Below, in pieces: positions 9,732-18,745 of a DNA stretch of 64,000 nt (its first letter is position 1; each line of letters starts with the position of its first letter). This DNA comes from Bradyrhizobium sp. CCBAU 53340 (GTDB lineage Bacteria > Pseudomonadota > Alphaproteobacteria > Rhizobiales > Xanthobacteraceae): positions 124,001-188,000 of the forward strand of contig NZ_CP030056.1 in the NCBI RefSeq assembly GCF_015291645.1, given 5' to 3'. The notes beneath the pieces were generated by a model, which saw only the letters and a program-made list of their open reading frames with translations, had not been told where the DNA came from and made no database searches. The position numbers and the translations under genes were made by a program.

Positions 9732-10436
9732 ATGTGCGCAAAGCTAGTGGTTCTTGATGCACCGAGGGTCAGTCACTGCGGTGCTTCGGCTCTGCTGCTC
9801 GATGCCGAAGGGCCACTTTCGTTGCAAACGCAGCAACGCATTTGGGCGTTGGATAGAACGGTCCGGAATTGGCAAGAGGTGACTGACGCGCAGGTGGGAT
9901 TGAACAGCCTCTTAATCGTTGTCGACCCTTTGACAACGGACACCGAGCCTTTGGCGATGAGATTTTTGGCGGAATGGAATGGAACGACCGCTTGGTCCGG
10001 TAATGGCCGCACACTCGAAATCGGGATCGTTTACGGGGGAGCTGCAGGTCGGCACCTGCGCGAAGTTGCCGATCGTCTCGGAGTATCGCCGAGCAGGGTG
10101 GCTGAATTGCATTCGGCAGGCAATTACACTGTCTTTGCGCCTGGAACGGGTCCAGGCTTCGGCTTTCTCTTCGGACTGGATAGACGGCTGCACCTGCCAC
10201 GCCGGCCTGAACCTCAAATGGTACCCAATGGTCCAAATTTGAGCATGGCGGGAGCGCAGACGTCTCTTGGACCGCCGTTGAAGCCGGGGGAGGAGCCTTC
10301 GCTCGTTCCAAGCGGCTGGTACGCACTCGGACATGCACCGGCATCGCCCATACCGTTCGACTTCAGCAAAACGCCGCCCAACGTTCTTGACCTGGGAGAC
10401 TGCATTCGTTTCCGAATCGAACGGGTTGAGACATGA
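9732..10436 (+). CDS. pxpB: 5-oxoprolinase subunit B (allophanate hydrolase subunit 1 family)
   Basis: About 234 residues of the PxpB/KipI/allophanate-hydrolase-subunit-1 family. Recognisable parts are the N-terminal region with LLDAEGPLSLQTQQRIWALD, the NSLLIVVDP strand, and the conserved core EIGIVYGGAAGRHLREVAD followed by PGTGPGFGFLFGLD. PxpB, PxpC and PxpA together hydrolyse 5-oxoproline (pyroglutamate) to glutamate with ATP. I prefer the ATG at 9732 (MCAKLVVLD) over the TTG at 9699, because the upstream choice would overlap the previous gene. Its TGA overlaps the next ATG in ATGA, so B and C are translated together. A related carboxyl- or amide-handling reaction on another cyclic amide is possible. 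Confidence 0.85.
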   Translation: MCAKLVVLDAPRVSHCGASALLLDAEGPLSLQTQQRIWALDRTVRNWQEVTDAQVGLNSLLIVVDPLTTDTEPLAMRFLAEWNGTTAWSGNGRTLEIGIVYGGAAGRHLREVADRLGVSPSRVAELHSAGNYTVFAPGTGPGFGFLFGLDRRLHLPRRPEPQMVPNGPNLSMAGAQTSLGPPLKPGEEPSLVPSGWYALGHAPASPIPFDFSKTPPNVLDLGDCIRFRIERVET

Positions 10437-11479
10437 TCGAAGTGCTTCAAACGCTTCCCTTGAATTCTGTGCAGGATTTGGGGCGGATAGGGCAACGTCA
10501 CCATGGAATTGCCCGAACGGGAGCGGCCGACCGGGTCGCTCTATCGGTGGGCAACATCTTGCTTGGAAATTCCACTGAGGCCGCCGGAATTGAGGTCCAG
10601 ATGGGTCCCATGCGGTTGCTGTTCAATCAGCAAATCATGGTTGCACTGTGTGGGGCCGATTGTCAGGCCGTTCTCAACCAACGTCAAGTCGCACCATGGT
10701 CGCGTTTCGCGGTTGCGCCGGGCGACGAGCTGGCGATTGGACCGGCACGTATGGGGCTTAGAGCCTATCTTTGTGTGCCCGGAGGCATCGACGTTCCCGA
10801 GGTGCTGGGATCCCGCAGCACCTATTTCAGGCAACGCGTTGGTGGCCTGGAAGGGCGCATGCTTCGCGTAGGCGACAAGCTAGGCGCTCTGAAAAAGAGT
10901 GCGCAGCCGCAACCCGAACTCTCCGTCTTGCCGCCCGACAACGTTCTCGAACGCGGACTTCACGCATTAGCGGAGCAGGACGATATTGTTCTCCGCGTCG
11001 TTCGTGCCGGAGAATATGATGATTTCACATCTAGGTCGCAGCAAACGTTCTGGCGTGATCCCTGGAGGGTCTCCGCTCAGAGCAATAGAATGGGCTATCG
11101 ATTGGATGGCGCCGAACTGATGCGTACCGACCCCGGAGAAATGCGATCATGTCCGATCACGCCCGGGGTGATCCAGGTGCCCCCAGGCGGGCGCCCTATC
11201 GTGCAATTGGTCGACGGCAACTCTGCGGGTGGCTATCCGAAAATTGGTTACGTCATAGAAGCCGATCTCTGGCGCGTCGCCCAAGCGCGGCCAGGCAGCG
11301 TGTTCCGTTTCGTGGAATGTTCGGTAACCGAAGCGCGTAAGGCTCTATCTGAGATCGTGAAATATTTGGACAGGCTGGGTTGCCTGATAGCGACGGCCGA
11401 CAACGGCGGCGTACCAGCGCGCATTTCGCGAGAAACCGAGGCAGGGATGGCGAACGATGAAAATCGATATCAATTCTGA
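10433..11479 (+). CDS. pxpC: 5-oxoprolinase subunit C (allophanate hydrolase subunit 2 family)
   Basis: This 348-residue protein belongs to the biotin-dependent carboxyltransferase-like PxpC/KipA family. It opens with IEVLQTLPLNSVQDLGRIGQRH, has the AADRVALSVGNILLGN and ALCGADCQA blocks, the cyclophilin-like fold markers RAYLCVPGGIDVPEVLGSRST, and the C-terminal SNRMGYRLDG ... TPGVIQVPPGGRPIVQLVDG signature. Length matches. With PxpB it forms the complex that activates and opens 5-oxoproline delivered with PxpA. The start ATG overlaps the pxpB stop and its own end overlaps pxpA by 23 bases, so the three subunits are tightly coupled. The gene order B-C-A is a common one for this system. Confidence 0.88.
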   Translation: MIEVLQTLPLNSVQDLGRIGQRHHGIARTGAADRVALSVGNILLGNSTEAAGIEVQMGPMRLLFNQQIMVALCGADCQAVLNQRQVAPWSRFAVAPGDELAIGPARMGLRAYLCVPGGIDVPEVLGSRSTYFRQRVGGLEGRMLRVGDKLGALKKSAQPQPELSVLPPDNVLERGLHALAEQDDIVLRVVRAGEYDDFTSRSQQTFWRDPWRVSAQSNRMGYRLDGAELMRTDPGEMRSCPITPGVIQVPPGGRPIVQLVDGNSAGGYPKIGYVIEADLWRVAQARPGSVFRFVECSVTEARKALSEIVKYLDRLGCLIATADNGGVPARISRETEAGMANDENRYQF

Positions 11480-12224
11480 CATCGGAGAAGGGTTCGGGCG
11501 TTGGCGGCTTTGCGATGACGCCGCTCTGATGGCGCTGATTTCGTCCGCGAATGTGGCCTGCGGTTTTCACGCGGGTGATGCGGTCATCATGACCGACATG
11601 GCGGCGCAGGCGAGAGCGCGGGGAGTGGCGCTAGGAGCGCATGTCGGCCTGCCCGATCTACTAGGCTTCGGTCGTGTTCCGATGAAGATTGATCCCCACG
11701 ATATGCGGAAACACGCACTTTACCAGTTGGGCGCTCTCTCGGCGATCGCCAAGGCTGAAGGTTATAAGGTGACACATGCCGGTACGCATGGCGTCTTTGG
11801 CATGATGTCGCGCGAAACACCGGAATATCTTCAGCTCATCTTCGATGCTTTCAAAGCCTATGATCCCGACATCATCGTGCCGGGAGAACCCGGCAGCCCT
11901 TGGCAAGCTTACGCGCGGAAGATCGGGTTGCGGACTGTTGGACGAATTTATGCCGACCGGGCCTACGAGGAAGACGGCTCGCTCGTTTCGCGAAAGAAGC
12001 AGGGAGCAGTCATCAACGATCTCGATCAAATCGCCGCGAGAGCAAGCCAGTTCTTGAATGACGGCACGGTGACAGCTATCACGGGAAAACGAATCAAGTT
12101 GGATGCGAAAAGCATTCTGGTTCATTCAGATACGCCTGGCTCGGTCGAGATTGCCAAGACTTTGCGCGACACGATTGAGAGAGGCGGTGGACAAGTGACG
12201 CCACTGACAGAGCTTGTCGAATAG
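11457..12224 (+). CDS. pxpA: 5-oxoprolinase subunit A (LamB/YcsF family)
   Basis: A 255-residue LamB/YcsF-family protein. The family N-terminus MKIDINSDIGEGFG is intact, as are SSANVACGFHAGD (catalytic-site His/Asp region), GAHVGLPDLLGFGR and the C-terminal ILVHSDTPGSVEIA. PxpA works with PxpBC in ATP-dependent opening of 5-oxoproline to L-glutamate. The ATG at 11457 lies inside the pxpC coding region with an overlap of 23 bases. Having all three Pxp subunits in a row next to an Ldh-family reductase and a ProC-like gene suggests that a five- or six-membered cyclic amino-acid derivative passes through this pathway. Substrate for this particular operon is an inference from family membership. 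Confidence 0.9.
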   Translation: MKIDINSDIGEGFGRWRLCDDAALMALISSANVACGFHAGDAVIMTDMAAQARARGVALGAHVGLPDLLGFGRVPMKIDPHDMRKHALYQLGALSAIAKAEGYKVTHAGTHGVFGMMSRETPEYLQLIFDAFKAYDPDIIVPGEPGSPWQAYARKIGLRTVGRIYADRAYEEDGSLVSRKKQGAVINDLDQIAARASQFLNDGTVTAITGKRIKLDAKSILVHSDTPGSVEIAKTLRDTIERGGGQVTPLTELVE

Positions 12225-13275
12225 AACAGCGTTCATCGCGGAGCGTCACTTGACCGTAGCGGACGACGAAATTCAGATCCCGCTAGAGATCCTCGAACCC
12301 AAATTAGCTTCGGCCTTGCGCAGAGCGGGACTGTCGGAACCCATCGCACGAATCATTGCCGAAACGGTTGCCGGCGCCGAAATCGACGGCAGTAGAAGCC
12401 ACGGGATCCATCGCTTGCCCGGCTATGTCTCAAGCATATCCAGCGGCTGGATTAATACTGCAGCTAAACCGGCTTGCGAGCAGACGCGGCCCGGCTGTTT
12501 GGCGGTTGAGGCTGACAACGGGTTTGCTCAACAAGCAACGCGCGCCTTCTCGAACCGTCTTGCTGGTATGGCTCGGAGCCAAGGTGTCGCGACGATGTTT
12601 GTCCGCAATTCGCATCATTTTGGTGCTTTGTGGCAGGACGTGGAACCCCTGGCGCGCGCCGGTCTGATCTCAATTGCGATGGTGAACAGTCGCAGCCATA
12701 TGGCTGTTTGGCAGGGTAAGCGAAAGACGCTCGGCACCAATCCGATCGCATTTGCCTGTCCAAGGACAAACGCGCCGCCTTTGGTGTGGGACCAAGCTTC
12801 GAGCATCATGTCGCACGGCGACATCCTGCTGCACGCTGCCGCTGGTAGACCCGTTCCTTCAGGGGTCGGAATTAACAGGGACGGAGACGTAACTACTGAT
12901 CCGGCGGCGATACTGGACGGGGGGGCGCTCCTGCCGTTCGGCGGAGCAAAAGGAGCGTCGCTTGCCTTTATGGCCGAGGTTCTGGTGGCGGCACTCTCCG
13001 GCGGCACCTTCGGATTTGAAGATTGTTCTTCCAACTTTCCTGGGGCGAAGACCTCGAATGCCGGGCAATTCATTTTGGCCCTTGATCCCGGTGCTGGCGG
13101 GAATGCTTCGTTCCAGGGACAGTTGGAGAGGCTAATAGCGGAATTGAAACACGCAGGATCAACTCGCATGCCGGCCGATAACCGCTATCGGCGTCGCCAA
13201 GCGGTGCATGAAAGCGGAATGCTGTCGGTCGATGCGCGCAATTGGGCGCGCGTTCTCAGTTTGGCGGAGGACTAG
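12214..13275 (+). CDS. Malate/L-lactate/ureidoglycolate dehydrogenase family oxidoreductase
   Basis: This 353-residue protein belongs to the Ldh2/YlbC family of NAD(P)-dependent oxidoreductases, which includes delta1-piperideine-2-carboxylate/pyrroline-2-carboxylate reductase (DpkA) and ureidoglycolate dehydrogenase. Motifs are DGSRSHGIHRL (58-68, substrate contact), ADNGFAQ, the RNSHHFGALW block (131-140, catalytic His region), KTLGTNPIAFACP and LLPFGGAKGASLAFM. Near pxpBCA and proC, a role in reducing a cyclic imine is attractive but inferred. The start is uncertain: the TTG at 12214 overlaps the pxpA stop by 11 bases, and another TTG at 12250 is possible; homology begins soon after the second. 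The part around 190-230 is shorter than I would expect, so a small deletion is possible. Confidence 0.82.
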   Translation: MSNRTAFIAERHLTVADDEIQIPLEILEPKLASALRRAGLSEPIARIIAETVAGAEIDGSRSHGIHRLPGYVSSISSGWINTAAKPACEQTRPGCLAVEADNGFAQQATRAFSNRLAGMARSQGVATMFVRNSHHFGALWQDVEPLARAGLISIAMVNSRSHMAVWQGKRKTLGTNPIAFACPRTNAPPLVWDQASSIMSHGDILLHAAAGRPVPSGVGINRDGDVTTDPAAILDGGALLPFGGAKGASLAFMAEVLVAALSGGTFGFEDCSSNFPGAKTSNAGQFILALDPGAGGNASFQGQLERLIAELKHAGSTRMPADNRYRRRQAVHESGMLSVDARNWARVLSLAED

Positions 13276-13279
13276 CGAT

Positions 13280-14954
13280 CTTGATATCGCGAAGGCGACA
13301 AGTGTTGCCAAAAGCATCACCGAGACAATTGTGCCGGTTCCCCTGTTTCTGTCTCCATTAAAGCAAAAGGCGTTTCGATCGCTCTGGATCGCGACGATGA
13401 TGTCGAATCTCGGGACGCTTGTGCAGTCGGTGGGCGCCAGCTGGGTCATGGCCACTATGATGGGTTCGCAGGCCATGGTGGCGCTGGTTCAGACAATGAA
13501 TTCCCTTCCCGTGATGATCTTCTCGATGATAGCGGGTGCGCTGGCGGATAATTATAGTCGTCGTCGCATATTGATCATGGCACAAGGTGGCATGGTGTTA
13601 GTATCCGCGGTTCTCGCGACTTCTATCTGCTTCAATGTTCTGGATCCTTGGCTTCTTCTCGCCCTTACATTTCTAATCGGTTGTGGCAACGCGCTGTACA
13701 ATCCCGCGTGGCAAGCCTCGATAGGCGATGTCATCTCAAAGGAAGATGTTGCCGGCGCGGTCGGTTTGAATGGGCTCAGCTTCAACATGATGCGCAGCGT
13801 TGGCCCTGCCTCGGGCGGATTGGTCGTCGTAGTGGCAGGGTCCGCCGCGGCGTTCGCTGCGAATGTTCTTCTCACACTGCCGCTGATAGGCGCGCTCTTG
13901 CATTGGAAGCCGCACTATCCAAAGCCGGAGCTCCCCCCGAGCATGTGGGAGCAGCGATTGGTGCCGGCCTTCGTTACATCAGGGTGTCTCCCCATCTTTT
14001 GAGAGTTCTCCTACGAACGGCGATCTTCAACTTGGCCGGTGTCGTCGTTTTGGCTCTGCTTCCGTTGGTTGCACGAGACACGTTGAAGGGAACGGCACTA
14101 ACCTACGGCATGATGTTGGGCACTTTTGGCTTCGGTGCGATCGGCGGCGGCTTGGCAAACGCTGCCATTGTCCGCAAGTTCAATAACGAGGTTGTCATTC
14201 GCGCAACTTTCGCGAATTTTGCGCTCGCGCTCATCTTGTTGGGCGCTTCAACTTCGATGCCCCTTAGCTGCATCGCACTACTTGTCGCCGGTGCCTGTTG
14301 GGTCATTTCATTGTCCTTATTCAACGTCACCGTGCAACTGTCACGCCACGGTGGGTGGTTGGAAGAGCGCTCTCCTTCTATCAGACCGCGACTTTCGGCG
14401 GGATGGCCCTTGTATCCTGGCTTTGGGGCGAAGTTGCAGGTTCACACGGTCTTTCGATCGCCTTCGTGGCGGCAGGGACCGTAATGATGATCGGAGCGGT
14501 CTTGGGCTTTCAATATCCGCTTCACGCGTTGTCCGGCGATGATCTCGATCCCATCGGACCATTCCAAGCGCCCGAGCCTATGGTCGAGATCAAGCCGGAT
14601 TCGGGGCCGGTCTTGGTCTTAATAGAGTATGAAATTGCCCACGAGGATACTCTTCGCTTTCTTGAGCTGATGCGAGAACGGCGTCGTATCCGTTTGCGTG
14701 ACTGGGCCCGTCGTTGGGCCTTGTTACGAGACATTGAACGGCCACTCGTCTGGGTTGAAAGCTACTACTCGCCAACGTGGATCGAATATCTGCGTCATCA
14801 TGGCCGCCGTGTACGGGCAGACGCTGACAACTTGGCGTCGCTTCGCAGTCTACATCGGGGGCCTAAGGATCTGCGTCGTGTGCATCGCCTGATTGATAGC
14901 CGGATTGTTCCCACGCGAAGCGATTTTCCGCCAAAACCCGAAGCAATGCTTTGA
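13280..14954 (+). pseudogene. MFS exporter (MFS_3/EntS type) broken by two one-base losses
   Basis: Three frames together encode one major-facilitator exporter with a C-terminal cytoplasmic domain. Frame 2 runs from about 13280 (SPLKQKAFRSLWIATMMSNLG, DNYSRRRILIM) to a six-C run at 13933-13938, where homology moves to frame 1 (PPEHVGAAIGAGLRY). At about 14341 (FNVTVQLS) it moves to frame 3 (TPRWVVGRALSFYQ) and ends at 14954 with an antibiotic-monooxygenase-like tail (YEIAHEDTLRFLELMRERRR, ALHRGPKDLRR-like). Each change is explained by one missing base. If real, the gene is dead; the homopolymer at the first site makes a consensus error possible. It lies inside the catabolic operon, so an intact version may export an intermediate. 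Start is uncertain (TTG 13280 or GTG 13331). Confidence 0.85.
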
Positions 14955-15070
14955 TCTTGAGTACGATCCAAGCGCCCTCTCACCTTTCGACGCAGAAGTT
15001 GGTTGATTGTATCCAATAGCTAAGTTAAGTATGCACCAAGTCTCTCGCCCTGACTTTTTGCTGGTTCGTC

Positions 15071-16366
15071 ATGTCCCAACTGCCCGCTTCAACCAAAGTG
15101 ATCGTGATAGGGGGCGGAATTATCGGCAGTTCAACTGCTTACTACCTGGCCAAGCGAGGGGTTCCAACCTTGCTTTGCGAGAAGGGACTTATCGGAGCAG
15201 AGCAATCCGGACGCAACCAGGGTTGGGTTCGCGCTCAAAAGCGCGACGCTCAAGAAATGCCGTTGATCCGGGAAAGTTTGCGAATCTGGAACGATCTGGA
15301 GCGGCAGCTAGGCCAAAGTGTCGGCTTTAAACAGACGGGTATTTTGACGGTATTCAAGCGCGACGAGGAAGCAGAAGCTTGTGAAAGCTGGCTCGCCAAC
15401 ACCTGTCCCGACGATATCGTTGCTCGCATCGTTTCAGGGGCTGAATTGCGAGCCTTGCTGCCTGGCGCGTCAAGACCGTGGGCTTGCGGCCTGTATTCTC
15501 CCAATGACGGCAGGGCGGAGCCATCATTGGCAGCTGCTGCGTACGCAAGCGCGGCGAGGGCGCTCGGCGCGCAGATTGTCGTGTCATGCGCTGTGAGAGG
15601 AATTGAAACCCGGGCGGGACGCATTTGTGGCGTTGTGACGGAGCTCGGGCCAGTATCTTGCGAAGCAGTTGTTTTGGCGGGCGGAGTTTGGTCTTCGCTC
15701 TTTTGTAACAATATGGGTTTGCGGTTGCCGCAACTCAAGACAATGTCGAGCCTTGTCCGAGCGTACCCGTTGGAAGGGGCTCCAAAAACGTCGATCAAGG
15801 GCCCCGATTTTTCGATCCGCACTCGGCACGATGGAGGGTTCACCATAGGTTACGGCGCGTGGAATCGAACGGAAATCGTGCCCGACAGTTTCCGCTATCT
15901 CGTCGACTATTTGCCGATGATTTTGACTGGTGGAAACAATGTACGGCTGCGTCTGGGGCGGCGCACGCTTGCGGAGCTGTTTCAGAAATCGCGCTGGCGC
16001 ATGGATGAACAAACGCCTTTTGAACAGACACGTGTCCTGGATCCCGTGCCATCACTATACGATCTTCGTCAGGCGCAGCGTAATATCAGTCGCGAGTTTC
16101 CCGTATTCGCCAATATGAGAGTTGCCGCAACCTGGGCCGGCCTGATCGATGTCATGCCCGATACAAAGCCGGTCATTGGGGCAGTGGACACCATTCCGGG
16201 ATTTTTTATCAGTAGCGGGTACTCCGGTCACGGCTTTGGGATTGGTCCTGCGGCCGGGCATCTGACGGCTGATCTGGTTACTTCCGAAAAACCTATCGTC
16301 GATCCTTCTCCTTTTACTTTCAACCGGCTGTCGAGCGTCAAACGCCAGCCGGCTTTCGCACAGTAG
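15071..16366 (+). CDS. FAD-dependent oxidoreductase (DadA/glycine-oxidase-like)
   Basis: A 431-residue DAO-family flavoprotein. It has a Rossmann FAD-binding start KVIVIGGGIIGSSTAYYLA (9-27), the E-K-G at the end of beta-2 (LLCEKGLIGAEQSGRNQGW, a typical D-amino acid/sarcosine oxidase-like substrate loop), a VVLAGGVWSS strand and the C-terminal FAD loop SSGYSGHGFGIGPAAG. Such enzymes oxidise amines or amino acids to imines, passing electrons to oxygen or the respiratory chain. Together with the ProC-like and Ldh-like reductases nearby, it could interconvert an amino acid and its cyclic imine. Length is normal and nothing looks missing. The substrate is unknown. Confidence 0.88.
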   Translation: MSQLPASTKVIVIGGGIIGSSTAYYLAKRGVPTLLCEKGLIGAEQSGRNQGWVRAQKRDAQEMPLIRESLRIWNDLERQLGQSVGFKQTGILTVFKRDEEAEACESWLANTCPDDIVARIVSGAELRALLPGASRPWACGLYSPNDGRAEPSLAAAAYASAARALGAQIVVSCAVRGIETRAGRICGVVTELGPVSCEAVVLAGGVWSSLFCNNMGLRLPQLKTMSSLVRAYPLEGAPKTSIKGPDFSIRTRHDGGFTIGYGAWNRTEIVPDSFRYLVDYLPMILTGGNNVRLRLGRRTLAELFQKSRWRMDEQTPFEQTRVLDPVPSLYDLRQAQRNISREFPVFANMRVAATWAGLIDVMPDTKPVIGAVDTIPGFFISSGYSGHGFGIGPAAGHLTADLVTSEKPIVDPSPFTFNRLSSVKRQPAFAQ

Positions 16367-16373
16367 AACGGAT

Positions 16374-17690
16374 ATGTATCGCGCAAGCACGTATCAGATG
16401 CGAAGCGGTTGGAACGCGATGCTACCGCCTCGCATTTGCCGGCCCGCCCTCAACGGAAAGCTGAGCGTCGATCATGCCGTTGTAGGCGCAGGTTTCACTG
16501 GGCTCGCTGTTGCAAGAAGGCTCAAAGAGCTGGAACCCGAAACTGATATTCTCATCATTGACGGCGGAACAGTTGGCGAGAATGCTTCAGGTCGGAATTC
16601 CGGCTTTTCTGGCAGCGATCTGCCAACGGTGAGTATGGCATCGGCCAGCAGAGCTGACGCCTCAGCCGATGCTCTAAGCAAACAGAACGTCATAGCCGTA
16701 TTTGATGCCGAGGGTTTGGCTTGGCTGAAAGACCTCGTGGCCCGGTACGGGATCGATTGCGGGCTTCGACAGGTCGGTTCGTTCAAGGCCGCTGTAAGCG
16801 AGCGAGCCGCTGCGGCTCTGTTGAGAATGAGCGAGAGCGCATCGACACAGGGCCGCACGCTTCCGGTTTACAAACAAGATGCTTTGGAAGAGCTAACCGG
16901 CACATGCTTTTATCGGTTGGCCATTCGATCCGAGTCTACACATCTATTTCAGCCGGCTGCGCTCGTGCGCGGTCTGGCAGATCATCTACCTTCTGACATT
17001 GTCTTTCATGAAGGAACCACTGTCAGCAACATCGAAAAAGTAGGTGAGCGTTGGCACTTGACTTGTCCGCAGGCGCGGATATCCGCGCGGAACGTCATCC
17101 TGGCCAACAATGCCTTTGTTAAGCTGCTGGGATACGGCAAAGATCGGTTGGTTTCCTTATTTACTTATGTGGGCGTGACGGAAAGGCTGGGCAACAGGGC
17201 ACGTCTGCTCGGTAGTCTTCCGGAATGGGGCATGACGTCGGCCCAACGGGCCGGTGGTAGCACCCTTCGTAGACTTTCCGACGGACGCTGTATGATCCGC
17301 AGCCTCTATTCCTATGAGGCCGAGCTCAAGGAGAGCGTAATCCGACGAAGATTGCTCGATCGGTTTCGCCGTCGTTATCCGCATCTTGCGGATATCGACT
17401 TCGAATACGTATGGGGCGGAGTTACCGACGTCACGCGTGGAGGCGCTCCATTTTGGGGAGAGCTGGAGCAGGGGCTTTTTATAAGTGCCGGCTATAACGG
17501 CTCTGGTGTCGCGAAAGGTACCGCATTGGGGCGCCGTCTTGCCGAACTAGTCGCCGGCAAAGTCGCACAAGAAACGGTGACTGGACCGCTCGGCCGTCCC
17601 GGATGGCTGCCGCCCGAGCCATTCAGATTCGTCGGCGTGCGTGGCACGGCAATGTACGAGGAATTCCGTGCCGGTGCAGATGCAACCTGA
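16374..17690 (+). CDS. FAD-dependent oxidoreductase (gamma-glutamylputrescine oxidase-like)
   Basis: A 438-residue DAO-family flavoprotein of the PuuB/OrdL type. Markers are the leading YRASTYQMRSGWNAMLPPR, a pattern seen in this clade, the FAD-binding HAVVGAGFTGLAVARRL (about 34-50), the ENASGRNSGFSGSDLP loop, and the C-terminal YVWGGVTDVTRGGAPFWG and SAGYNGSGVAKGTALGRRLAE. It begins seven bases after the previous flavoprotein gene, so the two are probably one transcript and might act on successive or alternative substrates. Family members oxidise gamma-glutamylated amines or free amino acids; the importer being of polyamine type is compatible with this, but no substrate can be assigned. Confidence 0.87.
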   Translation: MYRASTYQMRSGWNAMLPPRICRPALNGKLSVDHAVVGAGFTGLAVARRLKELEPETDILIIDGGTVGENASGRNSGFSGSDLPTVSMASASRADASADALSKQNVIAVFDAEGLAWLKDLVARYGIDCGLRQVGSFKAAVSERAAAALLRMSESASTQGRTLPVYKQDALEELTGTCFYRLAIRSESTHLFQPAALVRGLADHLPSDIVFHEGTTVSNIEKVGERWHLTCPQARISARNVILANNAFVKLLGYGKDRLVSLFTYVGVTERLGNRARLLGSLPEWGMTSAQRAGGSTLRRLSDGRCMIRSLYSYEAELKESVIRRRLLDRFRRRYPHLADIDFEYVWGGVTDVTRGGAPFWGELEQGLFISAGYNGSGVAKGTALGRRLAELVAGKVAQETVTGPLGRPGWLPPEPFRFVGVRGTAMYEEFRAGADAT

Positions 17691-17719
17691 TCTCAAAGTT
17701 GGACCAGCAGGATAGGGAA

Positions 17720-18541
17720 ATGGTGGTGATGAAGGAGTCCACTCGACTGCTGTTCTTCGGCGGGGGAAATATGGGTTCGGCTCTTATCCGAGGAGTACGC
17801 CAAGCACTACCTAATTTAAAATTGATCTTGGTTGATCCGGATGTCGGCCGAGTGGAAGACGCTGTGCGTGGTCTTCAAGGCGTATCAATCTTGCCGGACG
17901 CTCCGAGTTCATCATCAGGCTACGATCTGCTCGTATTGGCGGTGAAGCCGCAGAATGTTGCAACTTTCTCTGATGGACATCGACGCTTGCTGGCCGAGAG
18001 TCCGGTTCTTTCGGTTATGGCCGGCATGCCGCTTGGGCGATTAATGGAGGTATGCGGCAGTGCGAGAGTGGCGCGCGTTATGCCCAACCTTCCTGCGTTT
18101 GTTGGTCAAGGGACGAGCCTCGGCGTAACCGGGCAGACGTTTCCAATCTCGGCAAAAACGGCCGTAGAGCAAGTCTTCGCGCCAGTCGGCAAATTTGAAT
18201 GGGTGGTGGACGCGGCATTGATTGACAAGGCTATGCCGTTCTACGCCTGCGCGCCTCGCTATATTTTCGCTTTTGCTGAGCAGCGGCGCAAGCGGCTGGC
18301 GAGGCTGGATTTTGATACAGAATTCGCTCAGTTGCTCGTTGCGCAGACGATGTTGGGTTCGGCGGCGATGTTAGCAGCTGATCCGCGCTCGCCTTCCGAG
18401 CTCAAGCGAGCCGTCATAAGTCCGGGAGGGACCACTGAGGCTGGCGTGATCGAAATGGAGCGTGAGGGGGCCCTTCCCAAGATAGTACGCGCTGCAACCA
18501 GCGCTGCGTATCGACGGAGTGTCGAACTAAGAAAAAGTTAG
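17720..18541 (+). CDS. proC: Pyrroline-5-carboxylate reductase family protein (ProC-like)
   Basis: About 273 residues. The N-terminus has the NAD(P)-binding LLFFGGGNMGSALIRG (about 9-24), followed by LLVLAVKPQNVATF and RVMPNLPAFVGQGTSLG (the P-N-x-P motif of ProC), and the C-terminal helical domain with the VISPGGTTEAGVIEME signature that holds the pyrroline carboxylate. The enzyme reduces a delta1-pyrroline carboxylate to proline with NAD(P)H. I used the ATG at 17720; an ATG at 17729 is also possible and the frame is open upstream into the previous gene. In a catabolic cluster it is more likely a pathway-specific homolog than the housekeeping proline enzyme, so the symbol is a family label. 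Confidence 0.85.
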   Translation: MVVMKESTRLLFFGGGNMGSALIRGVRQALPNLKLILVDPDVGRVEDAVRGLQGVSILPDAPSSSSGYDLLVLAVKPQNVATFSDGHRRLLAESPVLSVMAGMPLGRLMEVCGSARVARVMPNLPAFVGQGTSLGVTGQTFPISAKTAVEQVFAPVGKFEWVVDAALIDKAMPFYACAPRYIFAFAEQRRKRLARLDFDTEFAQLLVAQTMLGSAAMLAADPRSPSELKRAVISPGGTTEAGVIEMEREGALPKIVRAATSAAYRRSVELRKS

Positions 18542-18745
18542 ATTTGGGATCGCAAGACGATTGGGAGGTTCGAAAGTGTACGGCGAATTCTCGCCGAACT
18601 GGATGCGTAAGCGGCCGGATCGCGCTGCCGCGCACCGAAGGCGCGATTTGAAAAATGGCGGACCTATGCCAATCGAGCTCGAACCGAATTGGCCGGACAA
18701 AAACGTCTGGTCGGCATAATCGATAGATAAGCAAAAGGAAGCAAA

